Source of the DNA: Candidatus Bipolaricaulota bacterium
GTDB lineage: Bacteria; Bipolaricaulota; Bipolaricaulia; UBA7950; UBA9294
Direction of reading: 5' to 3'
NCBI GenBank assembly: GCA_015485945.1
Contig: WFSM01000005.1
Span: forward strand, 1-10,604
DNA: 10,604 nucleotides
Part shown: piece by piece, positions 1-6,596 of the stretch
How positions within the stretch are numbered: position 1 is the first letter of the stretch
Layout of the letters: each line of letters opens with the position of its first letter
Made by a program: the position numbers and the translations under genes
The notes under the pieces: model-generated
Databases searched by the model: none
Told to the model about the DNA's origin: nothing
What the model saw: the letters and a program-made list of their open reading frames with translations, nothing else

Positions 1-467
1 ATCCACATCCCAGTACCGCTGCATTGTCACGTGCTCTTAAGATAAGCTGCGGCAGCGCTGGATTTCTCAAGGAGGCGCATCCCAAACTGCGCCCGGTGGA
101 GAGTTTGGTTGCGGGGGTGTTTGTGGCCGGAGCTGGTCAGGCGCCGAAGGATATTCCCGAGTCGGTCGCCCAGGGAAGTGCCGCTGCTGCTAAGGCGGTC
201 GCTCTCCTCTCCAAGGAGAAGTTGGTCCATCCGCCTGAGGTGGTGGCGATAGATGACGAAGTCTGCGGCGGTTGCGGGGTGTGCGTCGCGATGTGTCCGT
301 ACTCCGCGCTGTCATTGAACGCGGCTGGGGTCGCCGAGTGTAACGCCGTGCTGTGTGAGGGGTGTGGCACGTGCGTCTCTGCATGTCCCACCGGCGCGGC
401 ACAACTCATGAACATGACCGATGCCCAGGTGCATGAGATGATCGAGGTGGCCCTTGTCGACAACTGA
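1..467 (+). CDS. hdrA: HdrA1, heterodisulfide reductase iron-sulfur/FAD subunit A, C-terminal fragment
   Basis: This is the last 154 codons of an HdrA whose start lies before the window. The frame is open from base 3 with no stop, and the in-frame TTG at base 24 is not a start because homology to the family runs through it. The visible part holds the end of the FAD (thioredoxin-reductase-like) domain, with GFLKEAHPKLRPVE and the DIPESVAQGSAAAAKA segment. A C-terminal ferredoxin domain follows with two complete CxxCxxCxxxCP motifs (CGGCGVCVAMCP and CEGCGTCVSACP), each expected to bind [4Fe-4S]. The 14-residue GFLKEAHPKLRPVE segment is identical in the complete HdrA2 downstream, so the two are paralogues. 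HdrA is the bifurcating flavoprotein of Hdr-Mvh complexes, and its C-terminal ferredoxin domain takes electrons from MvhD. The mvhD1 gene overlaps its end by 14 bp. About 500 residues are expected upstream, judging from HdrA2. Confidence 0.95.
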   Translation, partial: PHPSTAALSRALKISCGSAGFLKEAHPKLRPVESLVAGVFVAGAGQAPKDIPESVAQGSAAAAKAVALLSKEKLVHPPEVVAIDDEVCGGCGVCVAMCPYSALSLNAAGVAECNAVLCEGCGTCVSACPTGAAQLMNMTDAQVHEMIEVALVDN

Positions 468-894
468 CCGGAATAACGATTTCAGCCCAAGAATTATCGC
501 GTTTCTCTGCCGGTGGTGCTCGTATGCGGGCGCGGATCTTGCTGGTGTGAGCAGAATGACATATCCGCCGAACGCGGTCCCGATACGCGTGAACTGCTCG
601 GGGCGCATCGATGCGAAAATGATCATATCCGCCCTGGAAAAAGGAGCGGACGGGGTGTTAATCGGAGGGTGCCACCCCGGTGATTGTCACTACGTCAGCG
701 GCAACTACAAGACGCGACGGCGGGTAACGCTGTTGAAACAGGCACTCACTGCGGTCGGGATCGATGACCGCCGTGTCCGGCTGGAATGGATAAGCGCCAG
801 TGAAGGGGCCAAATTCCAAGCGACACTGACATCGTTCATCAACGAGATCAGGGAACTGGGGCCAAGTCCGGTCGCACAGGTGAGAAATGGATAA
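454..894 (+). CDS. mvhD: MvhD1, [2Fe-2S] delta subunit linking hydrogenase to HdrA
   Basis: MvhD-family protein of 146 residues (normal length). In Hdr-Mvh complexes this small cytoplasmic subunit carries a [2Fe-2S] cluster and relays electrons from MvhG to HdrA. The conserved cysteines are all present: C19 and C22 in LCRWCSYAGAD, C48 in RVNCSG, C73 and C78 in GGCHPGDCHY. The family segment WISASEGAKF is also intact. The TTG start at 454 is the only start that gives an N-terminus matching the paralogue MvhD2, and GAGGTGG lies just upstream (444-450). It overlaps the end of hdrA1 by 14 bp and the start of mvhG1 by 8 bp, which suggests coupled translation. Compared with MvhD2 (5285-5710), this is the canonical copy. 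Confidence 0.94.
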   Translation: MSTTDRNNDFSPRIIAFLCRWCSYAGADLAGVSRMTYPPNAVPIRVNCSGRIDAKMIISALEKGADGVLIGGCHPGDCHYVSGNYKTRRRVTLLKQALTAVGIDDRRVRLEWISASEGAKFQATLTSFINEIRELGPSPVAQVRNG

Positions 895-1855
895 GCTTAA
901 GATCGGGATCTACTGGGCCGCGGCGTGCGGTGGATGTGATTGCTCGTTGCTTGAAGTGAATGAGCAGATACTCGATGTTGCTGCCGGAGCCGATATTCTC
1001 CTGTGGCCGTGCGCCACTGACGCAAAATATGACGATCTCCGCGGCTACAGCGACCGCGAGTTGGATATAGTGTTGTTTAATGGAGCGATCCGAACTGAAG
1101 AAAACCGCGACATGGCGCAACTGATCCGCGCGAAAACGAAGCGCTTGGTTGCCTACGGGGCATGTGCTCATACCGGTGGAGTAATTGGGCTGGCCAATCT
1201 GTCGACGCGCGCAGAGATCTTTACAACGGTATTCGGCGCCGAAAAGGAATGGCCGCAAGCACTCAGCAACCAAGCCGGGCATCAGCTCCACCTTCCCGCA
1301 TTTCTCGACCATCTCACTCCACTGTCTGACGTTGTTGATGTGGACTACGTAATTCCCGGGTGCCCGCCGCCACGCAAGATAGTGAGCGAATTTTTCTCTG
1401 CGCTGCTTGCGGGCGATCTTCCCGAACCCGGAGCGGTGTTCGCAGCGGAGAAAAACCTGTGCGACGAGTGCGAGCGCGAGCGCGAGCATACCCAAATTAC
1501 GCATATCCTTCGCGTACATGAGGCATCTCCTGATCCTGAAAAGTGCCTCCTCGACCAAGGGTTCTTGTGTATGGGACCGGCGACGCGCGGTGGATGTGGG
1601 GCGGTGTGCCCGAATGCGAACATGCCGTGCACCGGCTGTGCGGGCGCTCCGGCCGATGTTTCGGATCAGGGGACGGCGATGTTGAACACCCTCGCTTCCT
1701 TGGTCGGCACCGGTGCTGAGGGAGAAGATCAAATTGAAGGAGAAAACGCCATTCTGGAGCAGATTGACGACGTGATCGGAACATTTTACCGGTATGCGGC
1801 GGCGAAGTCGTTGTTTGGGAGGCGGTACCGTGAGCAACACGGTCAGACAAATTAG
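887..1855 (+). CDS. mvhG: MvhG1, F420-non-reducing [NiFe] hydrogenase small subunit
   Basis: Small subunit (322 residues) of a group 3c-type [NiFe] hydrogenase, cytoplasmic and without a signal peptide. It should carry three Fe-S clusters conducting electrons from the NiFe site in MvhA1 to MvhD1. Proximal cluster ligands are visible as C14 and C17 (CGGC), C93 (GACAH) and C159 (GCPPP). Eight further cysteines suit two more [4Fe-4S] clusters: C192, C195, C220, C228, C237, C241, C248 and C251, the last six within the segment running from CLLDQGF to PCTGC. ATG at 887 overlaps the mvhD1 stop by 8 bp, the same overlap seen between mvhD2 and mvhG2. Its 3' end overlaps mvhA1 by 26 bp. An internal GCGAGC triplet repeat (1470-1487) encodes the acidic/basic ERER stretch without changing cysteine spacing relative to MvhG2. 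Confidence 0.94.
   Translation: MDKLKIGIYWAAACGGCDCSLLEVNEQILDVAAGADILLWPCATDAKYDDLRGYSDRELDIVLFNGAIRTEENRDMAQLIRAKTKRLVAYGACAHTGGVIGLANLSTRAEIFTTVFGAEKEWPQALSNQAGHQLHLPAFLDHLTPLSDVVDVDYVIPGCPPPRKIVSEFFSALLAGDLPEPGAVFAAEKNLCDECEREREHTQITHILRVHEASPDPEKCLLDQGFLCMGPATRGGCGAVCPNANMPCTGCAGAPADVSDQGTAMLNTLASLVGTGAEGEDQIEGENAILEQIDDVIGTFYRYAAAKSLFGRRYREQHGQTN
1817..1822 (+). promoter_or_regulatory. Ribosome binding site for mvhA1
   Basis: GGGAGG lies 7 bases before GTG at 1830. This decides the start of mvhA1 in favour of GTG 1830 over the in-frame ATG at 1794. The ATG would add a 12-residue arginine-rich leader ahead of the conserved N-terminus and has no comparable site. Confidence 0.75.
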
Positions 1856-3296
1856 TATCGATCCGATAACCAGGCTTGAGGGACATGGCCGGATTGAGCT
1901 GTTCCTCGATGAAAACGGCGATCTCGCTGACGCCTTTTTCCAAATTCCGGAACTACGCGGGTTTGAACGGTTTTGCCAGGGTCGCCGTGGGGAAGATATG
2001 CCACAAATAACCGAGCGCATCTGCGGCGTGTGTCCCGAAGCGCATCACTTCGCTGCGACCAAGGCGCTCGACGCGTGTTACCACGCCACACCGCCCGTGC
2101 GCGCCCGGAAATTACGCGAACTTCTGTACAATGCCTATATCTTTTCAGATCATCTTCTGCACTTTTACTACCTCGGAGGGCCCGATCTGCTCCTCGGCCC
2201 GTACGCCCCCCCGGGGGAGAGGAACATCTTCGGGGTAATAAGGAAAGTTGGTCTAGAACTCGGCAAAGAAGTGATCAAGCACCGGGGGTACGGACAGCGG
2301 ATTATCGAACTGATCGGCGGTCGTCCGATCCATCCCGTAACTGGTGTTCCTGGCGGTCAATCGAAGGGCATCACCGCGGAGGAACGGACGGAAATCGCGG
2401 CCATGGCGGCATCGGCGGTCGAATTCGCAAAAACCAGCCTGTCCCTGTTTCAGGACAAGGTCCTAAATAACAAGGTCTACTCTGAGCTTGTGTCCGCTCA
2501 AGCGCAGGCTATTCCCACGTATTACATGGGGTTGGTTGACAAAGATGGTGCCATCAATTTCTACGATGGCGAGGTACGCATTGTTTCCCCCTCCGGCACG
2601 GAATTCGCCCGTGTATCACCGGACGAGGTCCTCGGGCTGATTGCGGAACGAAGCGAGCCGTGGACCTATGTTAAGATTCCGTATCTAAAGGACGTCGGTT
2701 GGAACGGATTTGTCGCTGGTCCGGACAGCGGCATTTACCGCGTTGGCCCGCTTGCACGGTTGAACGTGTGCACGCGTGTGGGCACTCCGATCGCCGATGA
2801 AGCGTACGCCGCGTTTCGCGATTACTTCGGGGGCACGCCTGTCCACGCGACGTTTGCGTTCCACTGGGCGAGATTGATCGAAATGGTGTCCGCGGCGGAA
2901 CGAGTGGCGGCCCTTGCTGACGACCCGGACTTGATGACCGGACCGCTCCGCGTTCCCATCGGCGCACCGGGCGATGGAGTCGGAGTAATTGAGGCGGCAC
3001 GCGGCACGCTCATTCATCACTACGACCTTGATGAACACGGCTTGGTCAGATCCGCAAACTTGATTGTTGCCACGACGCACAATGTGGCCGCAATTTCGCT
3101 TTCGATTAAGGAGATGGCGCGCGCCGTGGTGCACAACGGCCAGGTGGGGAAGGATGTGCTCAACCTAGTGGAAATGAGTTTTCGCAATTATGACCCGTGC
3201 TTGGCGTGTGCCACTCACGCATTACCGGGACAGATGCCGGTTATCGTGCAGGTATGGGATGCGCACGGACAGATGCAGACACGGATGGAACGATGA
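1830..3296 (+). CDS. mvhA: MvhA1, catalytic [NiFe] hydrogenase large subunit (F420-non-reducing type)
   Basis: Catalytic large subunit (488 residues), splitting H2 or reducing protons at a NiFe(CN)2CO site. The N-terminus has DPITRLEGHGR, typical of large subunits. The first ligand pair is in RICGVC (C65, C68). The second pair is in DPCLACATH (C457, C460) near the C-terminus. EAARG (E388-R391) supplies the conserved arginine over the active site. After H463, the family's usual cleavage point, 25 residues remain, so the protein is probably made as a precursor needing a hydrogenase maturation endopeptidase, which is not encoded in this window. The start is set at GTG 1830 by the GGGAGG site. 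It overlaps mvhG1 by 26 bp and is followed by a 30 bp gap before hdrA2. All features indicate a functional enzyme, unlike its paralogue at 6586-7872. Confidence 0.95.
   Translation: MSNTVRQISIDPITRLEGHGRIELFLDENGDLADAFFQIPELRGFERFCQGRRGEDMPQITERICGVCPEAHHFAATKALDACYHATPPVRARKLRELLYNAYIFSDHLLHFYYLGGPDLLLGPYAPPGERNIFGVIRKVGLELGKEVIKHRGYGQRIIELIGGRPIHPVTGVPGGQSKGITAEERTEIAAMAASAVEFAKTSLSLFQDKVLNNKVYSELVSAQAQAIPTYYMGLVDKDGAINFYDGEVRIVSPSGTEFARVSPDEVLGLIAERSEPWTYVKIPYLKDVGWNGFVAGPDSGIYRVGPLARLNVCTRVGTPIADEAYAAFRDYFGGTPVHATFAFHWARLIEMVSAAERVAALADDPDLMTGPLRVPIGAPGDGVGVIEAARGTLIHHYDLDEHGLVRSANLIVATTHNVAAISLSIKEMARAVVHNGQVGKDVLNLVEMSFRNYDPCLACATHALPGQMPVIVQVWDAHGQMQTRMER
3219..3293 (+). other. Predicted C-terminal maturation tail of MvhA1
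   Basis: These 25 codons follow the DPCxxCxxH motif of MvhA1. In [NiFe] hydrogenases the peptide after this His (or Arg) is removed by a dedicated protease once nickel is inserted. The position and length here fit that pattern; cleavage itself is inferred. Confidence 0.7.
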
Positions 3297-3312
3297 ACAG
3301 GTGCGGACAGGG

Positions 3313-3319
3313 AAGGAGG
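3313..3319 (+). promoter_or_regulatory. Strong ribosome binding site for hdrA2
   Basis: AAGGAGG lies 7 bases before GTG at 3327, inside the only real intergenic gap of the window (3297-3326). The site suggests hdrA2 is initiated independently at a good rate, whereas most other genes here start by overlap with the previous gene. No convincing promoter or terminator is visible in these 30 bases. Confidence 0.75.
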
Positions 3320-3326
3320 CAGTTAG

Positions 3327-5288
3327 GTGTCACAGGGTAGAATCGGCGTATTCATTTGCCATTGTGGAATGAACATTGAAGAGATGGTCGATACCCACCG
3401 CGTGGCGGAGACGCTCAAGAATTATCCCGGTGTCGTCCACGCGGAAGACTACGACTACATGTGTTCGGAGATCGGACAACAGAAGATCCGCGATGCGATT
3501 GTCGAACACAAGCTGGATGGGGTGGTCGTTGCTGCCTGCACGCCGTCGATGCACCAGGAGACGTTTCGTAATGCTGCCGAGGAAGTTGGCCTGAACCGGT
3601 ACCGCCTCGAGGTTGCCAATATTCGCGAGCAAGTGAGTTGGGTACATACAGATCGCGAAGTGGCAACGGAAAAAGCAATTCGCCTAACGCGCGCTGCGGT
3701 CGAGAAAGTGCGCATGGACGATGACCTTACGCCAATCGCTGTTGAGCACGCGACGAAATGCCTGGTAGTCGGTGGAGGTATTACTGGAATTCAAGCGGCG
3801 GTCAATGTCGCCAACAACGGATATGACGTAATCCTGGTGGAGAAAAATCCTTCGATTGGCGGGCACATGGCGCAGTTGTCGGTCACGTTCCCCACGCTCG
3901 ATTGTGCCCAGTGCATCCTTACCCCGCGGATGGTGGAGGCGTCGCGCCACCCCCGCATCAAACTGCTTACCTACAGCGAAGTGATAGACGTCTCGGGATA
4001 CATCGGAAACTACACGGTGAAGATTAGAAAAAAGCCGACGTACGTCGATCCGGACAAGTGCAACCTGTGCAACAAGTGCGCCGAGGTGTGCCCGGTAAGC
4101 GTCTCTGAAGAGTTCAACGAGGGGCTGTCACAGCGCAAGGCAATCTACCTCCCGTTCGCACAGGCGATTCCGTCATCGTACGTGCTCGACGAGGATGCGT
4201 GCTTAGGGGTTAAACCGTTGCGGTGCGGGCGGTGTCAGGAGGTGTGTGACGTCGGGGCAATCAATTACGACATGGCCCCGGAGATCATCACCGAGAAGGT
4301 GGGAGCGATCATCCTCGCCACCGGATACGACTTGTACGATCCAAGCAACCTCACTGAGTACGGAGGCGGGAAATATCCCGACGTTGTTACCTCCCTCCAG
4401 TTCGAGCGGATGGTTCACCCATCCGGCCCGATGAAGGGAGATCTGCGGCGGCCGTCGGACGGACGTCCGGTTAACCGGATCGCGTTTGTGCACTGCGCCG
4501 GGTCCCGCGATCCGGAGCGACATAAGCCGTATTGTTCTCGTATCTGCTGCACGTATACTGCCAAACAAGCGCTCTTGTTTAAAAAGAGCCATTCCGATGG
4601 CGAAGCGAGCGTGTTTTACATCGACATTCGTACCGACGGCAAGGGGTATGAGGAGTTTGCGCAAAATATCATCGCGTCACAACGTGTCCGCTATATCCGT
4701 GGGAAGGTGGCCAAGATCGTCGACGAGGGAGATCACCTTACGGTGTGGGGAGCGGATACGTTGAGCGGAGAGCGGGTCGAGATTGATGTCGACCTCGTTG
4801 TTCTTGCGATGGCGGTTGTCCCCAGCAAGGGAACCGAGGAGATGGCGAAGACATTCCACATCAACGTTGACGAAAACGGGTTCCTTAAAGAAGCGCATCC
4901 CAAGCTGCGGCCGGTGGAGACAACCACTGCCGGGGTATTCATCGCTGGAATGGCGCAGGGGCCCAAAGATATCCCAGATTCGGTCGCGCAAGGGAGTGCC
5001 GCTGCGGCCAAAGCAATTGAAATCCTATCGCAGAAAGAGCTTACACATTCGCCGGAAGTGGCAACTGTCAACGAGGAACTGTGCTCCGGTTGCGGCGTGT
5101 GCACGCGTGCGTGCCCGTACGACGCAATCAAGGTGGAACGGTCGGGAATCGCCGTTGTAAACGAGATTCTGTGCTCAGGGTGCGGGGCGTGCGCCGCTGC
5201 CTGCCCCACCGGAGCAATTGAGGTAAAGAACGATCGCCGTGTTCAATACGCAGCGATGCTTGCAGCCGTGTTAGGAAGGGATGAATGA
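3327..5288 (+). CDS. hdrA: HdrA2, bifurcating FAD/iron-sulfur subunit A of heterodisulfide reductase
   Basis: Complete HdrA (653 residues), the cytoplasmic flavoprotein that in methanogens splits electron pairs from H2 between ferredoxin and the HdrB disulfide site. The N-terminal domain has the FICHCG motif (C11, C13) and C46. The FAD-binding glycine motif VVGGGITG is near 147-154, followed by IGGHM and DCAQC (C193, C196). An inserted ferredoxin domain has C245, C248, C251, C255 and a second set C292, C300, C303, C307. C403, C407 and C408 lie further on. The C-terminal ferredoxin domain has two CxxCxxCxxxCP motifs (C586-C596 and C616-C626). The cysteine content fits the several [4Fe-4S] clusters of this family. 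GTG 3327 is supported by AAGGAGG. It overlaps mvhD2 by 4 bp. It is paralogous to HdrA1 but differs in its last 20 residues, the region close to MvhD in known complexes. Confidence 0.96.
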   Translation: MSQGRIGVFICHCGMNIEEMVDTHRVAETLKNYPGVVHAEDYDYMCSEIGQQKIRDAIVEHKLDGVVVAACTPSMHQETFRNAAEEVGLNRYRLEVANIREQVSWVHTDREVATEKAIRLTRAAVEKVRMDDDLTPIAVEHATKCLVVGGGITGIQAAVNVANNGYDVILVEKNPSIGGHMAQLSVTFPTLDCAQCILTPRMVEASRHPRIKLLTYSEVIDVSGYIGNYTVKIRKKPTYVDPDKCNLCNKCAEVCPVSVSEEFNEGLSQRKAIYLPFAQAIPSSYVLDEDACLGVKPLRCGRCQEVCDVGAINYDMAPEIITEKVGAIILATGYDLYDPSNLTEYGGGKYPDVVTSLQFERMVHPSGPMKGDLRRPSDGRPVNRIAFVHCAGSRDPERHKPYCSRICCTYTAKQALLFKKSHSDGEASVFYIDIRTDGKGYEEFAQNIIASQRVRYIRGKVAKIVDEGDHLTVWGADTLSGERVEIDVDLVVLAMAVVPSKGTEEMAKTFHINVDENGFLKEAHPKLRPVETTTAGVFIAGMAQGPKDIPDSVAQGSAAAAKAIEILSQKELTHSPEVATVNEELCSGCGVCTRACPYDAIKVERSGIAVVNEILCSGCGACAAACPTGAIEVKNDRRVQYAAMLAAVLGRDE

Positions 5289-5710
5289 ACGAGAAGTCGG
5301 GGTTTGAACCAAAGATAGTCGCATTCTTGTGCAAGTGGACGACGTACGCCGCTGCCGATCTGTGTGGGGTAAGTCGCATGCCCTATCCGCCGAACATTTC
5401 CATCATCCGTGTCAACTGCACCGGTGAGATAACAGCGGACATGATCCTATCCGCATTTGAGGACGGAGTTGACGGAATTCTCATCGGTGGTTGCCGCCCT
5501 GGTCATTGTCGGTACGAAGACAGCAACCTGAAAGGATCGAATCGGGTATATCTGCTGAAACGCGCGCTCAAGGAGTTCGGATTGAACCCGGAGCGGATCC
5601 GCGAAGTGGGAATTGCCGGTGCGCAGGGATTGATCTTTCAACGAGCGGTGGAGAAGTTCACCGCGGACATCCGTGCGTTGGGCCCAAGCCCGGTGACCGA
5701 TCATGCCTAA
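5285..5710 (+). CDS. mvhD: MvhD2, divergent [2Fe-2S] delta subunit paralogue
   Basis: Second MvhD-family protein, 141 residues, expected to connect MvhG2 with HdrA2. C16, C45, C70 and C75 match C19, C48, C73 and C78 of MvhD1. The second cysteine of the LCxWC motif is replaced (LCKWT, T19), while a new cysteine appears eight residues on (C27 in DLCG, where MvhD1 has alanine). The conserved WISASEG segment is also lost (GIAGAQG). Cluster ligation may therefore be rearranged. ATG 5285 overlaps the hdrA2 stop as ATGA and is preceded by AGGAAGGG (5273-5280). The end overlaps mvhG2 by 8 bp, as in the first cassette. Family assignment is firm; exact cluster chemistry is not. Confidence 0.92.
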   Translation: MNEKSGFEPKIVAFLCKWTTYAAADLCGVSRMPYPPNISIIRVNCTGEITADMILSAFEDGVDGILIGGCRPGHCRYEDSNLKGSNRVYLLKRALKEFGLNPERIREVGIAGAQGLIFQRAVEKFTADIRALGPSPVTDHA

Positions 5711-6596
5711 GCCGAAGTCAGTAGCGATCTATGCGGCCAACGGGTGTGGCGGGTGCAGCCAATCATTGCTCGTATCCGATCGCCTGTCCGCGCTGCTTGA
5801 TGCGGTTCATCCGGTGTTCTGGGCGACACAACCGGGTGACGTTACGCAGGCCGAAATCGAACAATACGACGATCGCGAAATTGACATCCTGCTGTACGCC
5901 GGTCCGGTTTACGACGACGAGAGCATCGCTACCGCCCAGCTTCTGCGTCGGGTGGCAAAGCGAATCGTGGCGTACGGGGCGTGTGCCCACCTAGGCGGAT
6001 TGTGCGGGCTTGCCAATCTGGCTCCCGAAGCAACGTTGCACCTTGCCCCCAGCAAAGACGGACGGTTTATTCAACCACTGTCCGCGGTGATTGCTGTCGA
6101 TTACATCCTTCCCGGTTGTCCCCCGCCGCCGGCGATGATCGCCCGCATGGTGGATGAGTTATTCCTCGGGGACGAACTTCCGCCGGCGGGGACAGTATTT
6201 GCCGCCACCAAAGCGGTGTGCGCCGAGTGCGATCGTCGTCACCTCGCAACACCGCTTACCGCTATAAAGCGATTTCACGCCACGCCTCCCGACCCGGAAG
6301 TGTGTCTGCTTGACCAAGGTTATATCTGTCTCGGGCCGGTGACGCGGGGGGGATGCGCTGCAGTGTGTCCGCGTTCGGACCGGCCATGCACCGGATGTGC
6401 GGGCCCGCTTGCCGGAGTGCACGATCAGGGGGGGACAATCCTGCATGCGCTCGCGTCATTGGTGCGATTTACCGGTCCTGACGGGCAACGACGGGAGCGA
6501 GAGGTGCTGGATTCAATTCCAGATATTGCGGGAACGGCGTACAAGTACTCCGTCGCCGCCTCCGCATTGAAAAGAAGGGTAAACGATGGCAGCTAA
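5703..6596 (+). CDS. mvhG: MvhG2, hydrogenase small subunit paralogue with intact cluster ligands
   Basis: Small subunit paralogue of 297 residues. Like MvhG1 it has the proximal set C15, C18 (CGGC), C94 (GACAH) and C139 (GCPPP), and all eight other cysteines: C173, C176, C201, C209, C218, C222, C229, C232. All three clusters should therefore form. Its partner, by gene order, is the large-subunit homologue without an active site (6586-7872), so the electron source at the proximal cluster is unclear. It is 25 residues shorter than MvhG1, mostly in the region between the GACAH and GCPPP motifs. The start ATG 5703 overlaps mvhD2 by 8 bp, and the end overlaps the next gene by 11 bp. It contains two runs of seven G (6346-6352, 6428-6434), but the frame stays open and conserved across both. 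Confidence 0.92.
   Translation: MPKPKSVAIYAANGCGGCSQSLLVSDRLSALLDAVHPVFWATQPGDVTQAEIEQYDDREIDILLYAGPVYDDESIATAQLLRRVAKRIVAYGACAHLGGLCGLANLAPEATLHLAPSKDGRFIQPLSAVIAVDYILPGCPPPPAMIARMVDELFLGDELPPAGTVFAATKAVCAECDRRHLATPLTAIKRFHATPPDPEVCLLDQGYICLGPVTRGGCAAVCPRSDRPCTGCAGPLAGVHDQGGTILHALASLVRFTGPDGQRREREVLDSIPDIAGTAYKYSVAASALKRRVNDGS

Noticed and set aside
24..467. TTG at 24 as the start of a short stand-alone ferredoxin gene
   Set aside because: The frame is open to the window edge, and residues before and after the TTG fit the HdrA family, so this is the end of a longer gene.
1470..1487. Three tandem copies of GCGAGC
   Set aside because: It is a short coding repeat giving alternating Glu-Arg in MvhG1. 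Spacing between flanking cysteines equals that of MvhG2, so there has been no repeat-driven expansion.
848..2020. A 390-codon open frame on the minus strand
   Set aside because: It lies opposite mvhG1 and the start of mvhA1, both with complete conserved motifs. Its translation has no recognisable domain and looks like an antisense shadow of GC-rich coding DNA.
2206..2217. C7-G5 palindromic block as a possible hairpin or terminator
   Set aside because: It has no loop and no U-run, and lies inside mvhA1 where it encodes ordinary Ala-Pro-Pro-Gly-Glu.
3293..3340. A 15-codon frame starting at the ATGA overlapping the mvhA1 stop and ending just inside hdrA2
   Set aside because: It could couple translation of mvhA1 to hdrA2, but it has no clear ribosome binding site and its product is unremarkable; hdrA2 has its own strong site.
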